The notes under the pieces were generated by a model, which was not told where the DNA came from, did no database searches, and saw nothing but the letters and a program-made list of their open reading frames with translations. A DNA stretch of 17,500 bases. Source: Anaerolineales bacterium. GTDB taxonomy: Bacteria; Chloroflexota; Anaerolineae; Epilineales; JAANWY01. Shown here in pieces: positions 12,520 to 17,500 of the stretch. A program made the translations under genes and the position numbers. Where the stretch lies: positions 1 through 17,500 of the forward strand of contig JAANWY010000020.1 in the NCBI GenBank assembly GCA_018263655.1, written 5' to 3'. Position 1 is the first letter of the stretch. Every line of letters starts with the position of its first letter.

Positions 12520-13929
12520 CATCGGACCGAAATACAACTGAGACAGCTCGGCCTCGCCGGCCGTCCCGGTCTCGATCTGTTGCCGGAGCTTCTCGGCCTC
12601 GACTTCCGGCGGCGCCTCCAGGTCCCGATCGAAGAGCCAGCCAAGCAGGCCGGCCTCGCGAGGCGGAAGTCCGGTGGGCAGATCCGGCGTGCCGCCGTGG
12701 ATCAAGTCCAGGGTCGCGTCGATAACGTCCTTGTTCTTTGGCAGGTAGCGATGGACCTGTTGAATGTAGTAGACAGTGGCGCCAGGCAGTTCGGCCGACC
12801 AGAGTGGGATGGTGCCGTCTCCGGCGCCAGGCCCTTCGTCCTCACGGACGATGTCATATCTTGGCCGTTCGTCGGGTCCAAAGCTACGCTGCACCTCCAC
12901 GACGGTGTCGATATGGCAGCCGGCGATCTCGATCACCTCAACCTGGGGGTCGGCGCTAGCGAGCAACTCGTGGAACTGCCGGCCGGCATCCAGGTAATCT
13001 TGACGGACACCTTCTAGTCGCCAGGCGGTAGCATCGTACAGGTCCCAGTTGGCCGGGTAGGGCCAACTGGACGGGAACAACGCCGGTGGCGCCGGCAGTA
13101 GTTGATAGATGCTGGGCATGTTGTACATCAAGCGTCGGGGAGCGTTCTCCTGGTGCAGCTTGGCAATGATGTCCATGTTTCGATTGCCCAGCGCGATGTC
13201 CACGATGCCGCCGGCCACGCCGAAATGAGGTGTTCCGTGCATGATGAGGCGTTTGATCCGCTTGTCGGCGGCTGCCGTGTGGCGCGCCAGGTATGCGCGC
13301 GCGACCACGCCCCCCATGCTGTGACCAACCAGCGTAAATTGTCGATCTGAGTCGCCACCGGCCCAGCGCTCGACGCATTCGTGTAAGAGGTCGCCATTCT
13401 GATCTATGGGCCGGCGCCAGTCGTAGGGAAATTCGTACAGATCGACCTGCCGTTGGAACGTGCTGGTCTGGCTGCGGTTGCGGTGGTGGGCTTCTTCGTT
13501 CCGCTCCTGGATGAAGCGCTGTATAGTCTGGACGTTCTGTTTTTGGGATTTGACGTTGCCGTGTTCGGTCACACGGTAGTAGAAATCAAACAGTTCGGGT
13601 ACCACCAACTGCTCGCGATGCGCGGCGTTGGGGCGGAGGGTGAGACGTAGCAGCGAGTGCCAGTGGCCCAATGAGAGCGGCCGGCTCAACACGTCGAGCA
13701 AATCCTGGAAGAGATGGGCGTTACCGAGTTTGGGGTCTTCCTGGATATCGCGCATGAAGTTGGCCAGGGCGATGGAGGCGATGGTTTTCAGCGTTACTTC
13801 GAAGCAGGCCATGAGGGCCGCGTAGCGGTCGTCGGGATCGACGCGACTTTCCAGGTAAGTGTAGGCATGGCTGATGGGGAATGGAAATTCTTCACGAGTA
13901 AGCTGTTTCATTGCATCATCGCTTTGCAT
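12517..13929 (-). CDS. Hydrolase (LCAT/PGAP1-like) with N-terminal HEPN-like domain
   Basis: 470 residues from the ATG at 13929 (GGAG 6 nt upstream); an ATG at 13977 would add 16 residues but has only a weak site. Residues about 12-152 are helical (FPFPISHAYTYLES, then CFEVTLKTIASIALANFMRD) and end in ERNEEAHHRN, an R-x4-H motif (Arg143, His148) as in HEPN ribonucleases. From about 162 an alpha/beta-hydrolase begins with DLYEFPYDWRRP, as in LCAT/PGAP1-like lipases. Ser204 is in LVGHSMGG, HGTPHFG follows, Asp371 is in GAGDGTIPLWS, and His393 is in QVHRYLP. The first beta strand with the oxyanion HG or PG loop, expected before the YDWR motif, is missing and its place is taken by the HEPN-like domain. 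The enzyme is predicted cytosolic, with no signal peptide. Neighbours: helicase-PLD gene about 157 bp upstream, repeat gap downstream. Confidence 0.8.
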   Translation of the reverse strand: MQSDDAMKQLTREEFPFPISHAYTYLESRVDPDDRYAALMACFEVTLKTIASIALANFMRDIQEDPKLGNAHLFQDLLDVLSRPLSLGHWHSLLRLTLRPNAAHREQLVVPELFDFYYRVTEHGNVKSQKQNVQTIQRFIQERNEEAHHRNRSQTSTFQRQVDLYEFPYDWRRPIDQNGDLLHECVERWAGGDSDRQFTLVGHSMGGVVARAYLARHTAAADKRIKRLIMHGTPHFGVAGGIVDIALGNRNMDIIAKLHQENAPRRLMYNMPSIYQLLPAPPALFPSSWPYPANWDLYDATAWRLEGVRQDYLDAGRQFHELLASADPQVEVIEIAGCHIDTVVEVQRSFGPDERPRYDIVREDEGPGAGDGTIPLWSAELPGATVYYIQQVHRYLPKNKDVIDATLDLIHGGTPDLPTGLPPREAGLLGWLFDRDLEAPPEVEAEKLRQQIETGTAGEAELSQLYFGPM

Positions 13930-13988
13930 GTCTGACTCCCAGCCTGCAATCGAACGAGCGCTGCTGCTTCTCCGCATGATTTCCGGGT

Positions 13989-14018
13989 CTACACAAAAAT
14001 GAAGTGTTTTGGTTTCAT
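13989..14018 (-). other. Nine-codon ORF, possible relic of a hydrolase N-terminus
   Basis: ATG at 14018, preceded by GAGGA at 7-nt spacing, encodes MKPKHFIFV and stops at 13989-13991. The peptide looks like the first beta strand of an alpha/beta-hydrolase ('KHxIFVPG'), the very part missing from the hydrolase downstream. It may be a relic, a leader peptide or chance; the match is too short to decide. Confidence 0.25.
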
Positions 14019-14079
14019 CGATTCTTCCTCAGACACATCGTATCATCGGGTCAGCTCGCTGACACACAACTCCTGTTCA

Positions 14080-14091
14080 CATGACGTCATG
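14080..14091. repeat. 12-bp perfect palindrome CATGACGTCATG
   Basis: The palindrome overlaps the stop codon (14087-14089) of the helicase gene. A related palindrome, CTGACGTCAG, lies at 407-416. It could be an operator or simply a chance self-complementary site; no flanking regulator gene is visible. Confidence 0.35.
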
Positions 14092-17000
14092 ACCAGACGT
14101 ACTCCCAGCAGACGAGGTGCAAGTCGTCTTTGGTTAGCTGTTGGGTGGAGGTGTCTTCTTGTTGCTGTTCGCCGGCTGCTGTTTCCAAAGCCTGGACGGT
14201 GGACAGGAGCGCGGTCACGTCCCCGTCGCGCTGGTAGGTGTCGTAGGCGGCGCGGAGGTCGCTCAGGTAGGCGCGGGGGAGGGGTTCGCGTAACTTGGCC
14301 AGGGCGGCGCGGACCTCGCCCGAGTCCAGGGCCGGGTTGTTGCGCTGGGTCTGCAGGACGGTGCCTGCGAGCTGCTGCTCGTCGGCCAGGATCTTGGGGG
14401 CGCCTGCGATGGCCTGCTGGTTGCGGACGCTGCCCAGGATGTCGTCGATGACGCGGTCCTGGATTTCGAATACGTCCACGCCCGCTCCGACCACGCGCGG
14501 CTCGTCCGGCCTACAGCGGATCAGGCCGGCGATTTCGTAGCGGTTCTCTAGGATGCGGCCGCTCTCCAGGTCGTAGTAGCGCCAGAAGTGGCGGCGCGTC
14601 TCGCCGTCGGTTGCCGGCGGCGCGGTGAAGTAGAAGAAGAGCCCGCGATAGCCTTTCCGCTCGCGGCCCGAGTGGATGCCGTCGGGTAGCTTGTCCAATT
14701 CCACGTCACCGCTCTGCAGGGCGTCCTGGAGCGACGCCAGCAGGAACTCGCTGCTGGCCAGTTCTGATTCGGCCTGCAGCTCTTCGAGTACGGTCTGGTC
14801 TTCGTCGGCGATGCGCTGCAGGGTGTTGAACGTGCGCGGATGGACCGCCTCGCCCAGGACGCTGGTCTCCAGCATGCCGAAGGTGTCGATGGTGGTGAGC
14901 TTCTGTTGCAGGCTCTCGACGAGGCGCAGCAAGCGCTCCAGCCCCGCTTCCGGGAAGACGTTGTAGACCCAGAGGGTGTCGAAGGGCGAGCCGATGCGGT
15001 CGATGCGGCCGGCGCGCTGGACCATGCGCGTGGGGTTCCAGTGCAGGTCGTAGTTGACCAGGTGGCCGCAGTCTTGCAAGTTCTGGCCCTCGCTCAGCAC
15101 GTCGGTGGAGATCATCAGGTCGATCTCCTCGTTGCTGCCGGCCAAGTCGGGGCGGTCGTTGGCGACGGGGGCGAAGCGTTCCAAGCGCCGGCTGCGCGTC
15201 TCGGGCTTGACGTCCCCGTCCATGATGGCCAGGCGCGGGTTTCGGGCGGCCGCCAGGAACGTCTCGTCACCTGTCAGCTCGCGATAGAGGTAGCGGGCGG
15301 TGTCTTTGTAGTAGGCGAAGAGGACGGTCTTCTCCCCTCGGAGTTCGCCCTTGAGCAGGGCCTTGATGCGCTGCAGCTTGGCGTCGCGCTGGGGCGAGAC
15401 GTCGGCGATGTGGTCCCAGATTTCGGTTAGCACGTCGACGTCGTGCTGCACCGCCTGGCGGAGTCGCTGCAGGTTGTACTGTGCAGGATCTAGCTCCGGC
15501 AAATCGTCCAGGATTGTCCGGGCTGCCTCGTGGTCGCTGAGCGCCTGGGCCTGGGATTGGGGGGCCTCGTCATCCACGCCTTCGGGCTCCAGGTAGCGCA
15601 TGGCGTGGCGGAAGTCGCTGCTGTCCAGGAGTTTGCCTTCGTCCAGCAGCGCAGCGAAGGTCTTGAAGAAGGCGAGGGCGCGCCCGACGCTGATGCGGAA
15701 GGCTTCGACGCTGGATTCGAAGCGTTTCAGATAGCGGCTGCGGAAGATGCCGGCCAACGCCTGCTCGCGGCCCAGCTCCCACGTATCGCGCTCGACGCCG
15801 GTGCGCTTGTAGTCCTCCAGGGTGTACGGCGCCAGAGCGAGGCTCTCGATGCCGGCCACCACGAGATCGTAGATGTCGTGGTAGGTCTGCTCCAGGTTGT
15901 AGCGCACGGTCTCCAGCTCGCGCTCGGGCCAGTTGATGGCCTCGCCCTGGATGGTGGCCTGGGGATAACTTTTGCGGATGTAGGCGCGGGTGCGGCGGAT
16001 GACGACCTCTTCGAGCAGGTTGAAGAGGGCGGCGGTTTCGCTGCCGTCGGTCTCTTCCGATTGGCGGCGGGCGGCGAGGAAGTACTTGCGCAGGTCGCCG
16101 ATGCCGACGGCGGAGAAGTAGGTGCGGTCACCCTGAGCGAAGAGCATGATCTGGTTGTAGAGGTCCAAGACGGTGTTGTTGATGGGCGTGGCGGTGAGCA
16201 GGATGATCTTCTTGCGCTCGCCGTCGCGGCCGCGCCCGCCGTTGGCGCCGATGAGGCGCTCGACGTTCTCGTAACGGTTGGTGCGGTGGTTGCGGAAGTT
16301 GTGGGATTCGTCGATGAGGATTACGTCCACATCCTTGAGCGCAGCGGCGCGGGATTGGCTGGGGAAGTCTTCCTGCTGGATCAGCTCCTGGGAGACGATC
16401 TCGGCCGGGATGGTGGCTTCACGCAGCTCGGCGCGCCACATGTCGCGCAGCGAGGCGGGGCAGACGACCAGGGCCTTCTGCCGGCGGTGGTAGGCGGTGT
16501 CCTCCAGCAGCTTCTTGCCGATCCAGGTCTTGCCCAGCCCCACTGAATCGGCAACCATGACGCCGTCGTAGCGGGCGAGGATGCGGCGCGCCTTCTTGAC
16601 GGCGTCCTCCTGGAAGCGGGCCAGCTCCACGGCCGAGCGGGTGCCGGGCAGGCGCAGCCCGTCGTCGCCGATCTCCTCTCTGAAATACTCGTAGAGGGTC
16701 TTGAGGTAGATCTCGTAGGGGGTGTATTCGTGGTCGCCGAACTTGGATTCGTTGAGGAGCGCGATGAGGTCCGGCTTGAAGTCGCGGGAGGCGGCCCAAC
16801 GTTCGTCGTACCAGTCGAGCAGCTCCAGGATGGCGCGGGCGCCGACCTCGCTCTTGATGGCGCGGCGTGAGGTGCCCGTCACCTGGGAGGTGACGGGCAC
16901 CTTTGACTTCAGCAGCGGCTCGACGGCGGCCTGGGCCGCGATGTCGTCGGCCTCGGCCTCGTCGATGACGGATTTGTGGGTCAGGTTGAGCTCCTGGTTG

Positions 17001-17449
17001 GTGGTCAGGCCGGCGCGGGTGAAGTTGCTGGAGCCGGCGATGCCGGCCACGGGTGTGAAGCGGTCGCCGGGCGTCTCGTCGGCGAAGAAGAGGTAGCTCT
17101 TGGCGTGGAGAAAGCCCTGTTGATAGAGGCGCACGGCCACGTCGGGGCGGCGCAGGAAGCGGATGAGGGTCTCGACCTGGCGCAGCGTCTCCCGATCGAA
17201 GGGGGCGGCGTCCAGTTCGCTGCGGAGGCGGGCGCGCAGGCCCAGGTCTTGGGCGGTTCCGGGCTCGGAGCCGAGCAGCAGGCGGAAGGAGGCCAGGTCG
17301 TCGAGGCCTTCGCTCAGCAGGCTGAATCCGCCGACGTTGAAGTAGGCGGTGGCGACGTCGAGGGCGTGCACATCGTCGCTGTGCAGCAGGTCGTTGAGCA
17401 CGTCGGCCAACGTATGCGCGCGGTTATCGATGACGTACGGGAGGTGCAT
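14087..17449 (-). CDS. PLD-domain SNF2-family helicase
   Basis: A 1120-residue ATP-dependent nucleic-acid translocase with a nuclease-like front. Residues about 10-165 are a phospholipase D-like domain with one HxK motif, His115 and Lys117 in FLHAKSYLFF, and SSN at 140-142 in AGSSNFTRAGL; one half-motif implies dimerisation. The SNF2/superfamily 2 core follows: Walker A DSVGLGKTW (301-309), DEAH-type box ILIDESHNF (377-385), motif III LLTATPINN (417-425), and the C-terminal lobe with STDVLSEGQNLQ (781-792) and QRAGRIDRIGS (811-821). The tail (about 960-1120) has RapA/HepA-like features. Such proteins are common in restriction-like and DISARM-type defence loci. ATG at 17449 has GGAG 6 nt upstream and directly abuts the stop of the upstream gene. 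A palindrome is embedded in the coding sequence near residues 183-194. Confidence 0.9.
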   Translation of the reverse strand: MHLPYVIDNRAHTLADVLNDLLHSDDVHALDVATAYFNVGGFSLLSEGLDDLASFRLLLGSEPGTAQDLGLRARLRSELDAAPFDRETLRQVETLIRFLRRPDVAVRLYQQGFLHAKSYLFFADETPGDRFTPVAGIAGSSNFTRAGLTTNQELNLTHKSVIDEAEADDIAAQAAVEPLLKSKVPVTSQVTGTSRRAIKSEVGARAILELLDWYDERWAASRDFKPDLIALLNESKFGDHEYTPYEIYLKTLYEYFREEIGDDGLRLPGTRSAVELARFQEDAVKKARRILARYDGVMVADSVGLGKTWIGKKLLEDTAYHRRQKALVVCPASLRDMWRAELREATIPAEIVSQELIQQEDFPSQSRAAALKDVDVILIDESHNFRNHRTNRYENVERLIGANGGRGRDGERKKIILLTATPINNTVLDLYNQIMLFAQGDRTYFSAVGIGDLRKYFLAARRQSEETDGSETAALFNLLEEVVIRRTRAYIRKSYPQATIQGEAINWPERELETVRYNLEQTYHDIYDLVVAGIESLALAPYTLEDYKRTGVERDTWELGREQALAGIFRSRYLKRFESSVEAFRISVGRALAFFKTFAALLDEGKLLDSSDFRHAMRYLEPEGVDDEAPQSQAQALSDHEAARTILDDLPELDPAQYNLQRLRQAVQHDVDVLTEIWDHIADVSPQRDAKLQRIKALLKGELRGEKTVLFAYYKDTARYLYRELTGDETFLAAARNPRLAIMDGDVKPETRSRRLERFAPVANDRPDLAGSNEEIDLMISTDVLSEGQNLQDCGHLVNYDLHWNPTRMVQRAGRIDRIGSPFDTLWVYNVFPEAGLERLLRLVESLQQKLTTIDTFGMLETSVLGEAVHPRTFNTLQRIADEDQTVLEELQAESELASSEFLLASLQDALQSGDVELDKLPDGIHSGRERKGYRGLFFYFTAPPATDGETRRHFWRYYDLESGRILENRYEIAGLIRCRPDEPRVVGAGVDVFEIQDRVIDDILGSVRNQQAIAGAPKILADEQQLAGTVLQTQRNNPALDSGEVRAALAKLREPLPRAYLSDLRAAYDTYQRDGDVTALLSTVQALETAAGEQQQEDTSTQQLTKDDLHLVCWEYVWS
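16870..16902. repeat. REP-like perfect palindrome inside the helicase gene
   Basis: AGGTGCCCGTCACCT (16870-16884) and AGGTGACGGGCACCT (16888-16902) are perfect 15-bp inverted repeats around GGG. They encode KVPVTSQVTGT in frame, between the PLD and helicase domains. A half copy, AAGTGCCCGTCACCT, with one mismatch, lies in the repeat gap at 12304-12318, showing that this is a dispersed element and not simply coding sequence. Confidence 0.8.
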
Positions 17450-17500
17450 CTACCACTCCGAAGCTACCTGCTCAAGCCAGGTTATCCACTCGTTGAAATG
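17450..17500 (-). CDS. C-terminus of an upstream gene (partial, at window edge)
   Basis: The minus strand from the window edge reads HFNEWITWLEQVASEW and stops with TAG at 17450-17452, immediately followed by the helicase ATG. The peptide has normal protein composition and the zero-base junction carries the helicase ribosome binding site, so this is most likely the end of the preceding gene of the same operon. Sixteen residues are too few to name it. In comparable helicase-PLD loci a DNA methyltransferase is a frequent neighbour, which is only a guess here. Confidence 0.55.
   Translation of the reverse strand, partial: HFNEWITWLEQVASEW

Overview
The window is GC-rich, and almost everything in it reads from the minus strand. 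No taxonomic marker gene is present. The mix of caspase-like, CHAT, FecR and TPR proteins, together with several families of short palindromic intergenic repeats, fits a large-genome filamentous or multicellular-type bacterium. Chloroflexota (Anaerolineae or Caldilineae type) is my best guess, by inference only.

Layout, read in the direction of transcription from the right edge. (1) The last codons of an unidentified gene abut a 1120-residue PLD-nuclease/SNF2 helicase. (2) After about 157 bp comes a hydrolase (GHSMGG, LCAT/PGAP1-like) with an N-terminal helical domain carrying a HEPN-type RNEEAH motif. (3) A 592-bp gap contains stacked mobile debris, including a clear 160-bp IS66-type MITE with a perfect 8-bp target duplication. 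(4) A compact four-gene run follows: small acidic protein, alpha/beta-hydrolase, papain-family (C1) peptidase and TPR-CHAT protease. (5) One small plus-strand gene (DUF5647-like) converges on the CHAT gene and diverges from the next gene. (6) Next is a metacaspase-type caspase with a DUF4384-like C-terminus. (7) A 441-bp gap holds a second MITE (171 bp, 16-bp perfect inverted repeats) and other palindromes. (8) Last is a caspase-HEAT-six-TM protein, translationally coupled to a membrane-anchored FecR/Ig-like protein. (9) The left 700 bp is a gene graveyard, with remnants of a HEPN/MNT toxin-antitoxin pair and of an N6-adenine methyltransferase.

Taken together, four predicted cysteine peptidases of three clans or families (two caspases, one CHAT, one papain-like), two serine hydrolases of lipase type and a nucleic-acid helicase/PLD protein lie in about 17 kb, most of it co-oriented. 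This resembles a defence or programmed-death island. The caspase, CHAT and C1 enzymes could form a proteolytic cascade, the lipases could be membrane-acting effectors, and the FecR/HEAT-TM pair could be a membrane-located sensor arm. That model is inference. No known adaptor domain (EAD, TIR, NACHT, gasdermin) was recognised, so if the genes do form one system its composition is not one I can match to a named type.
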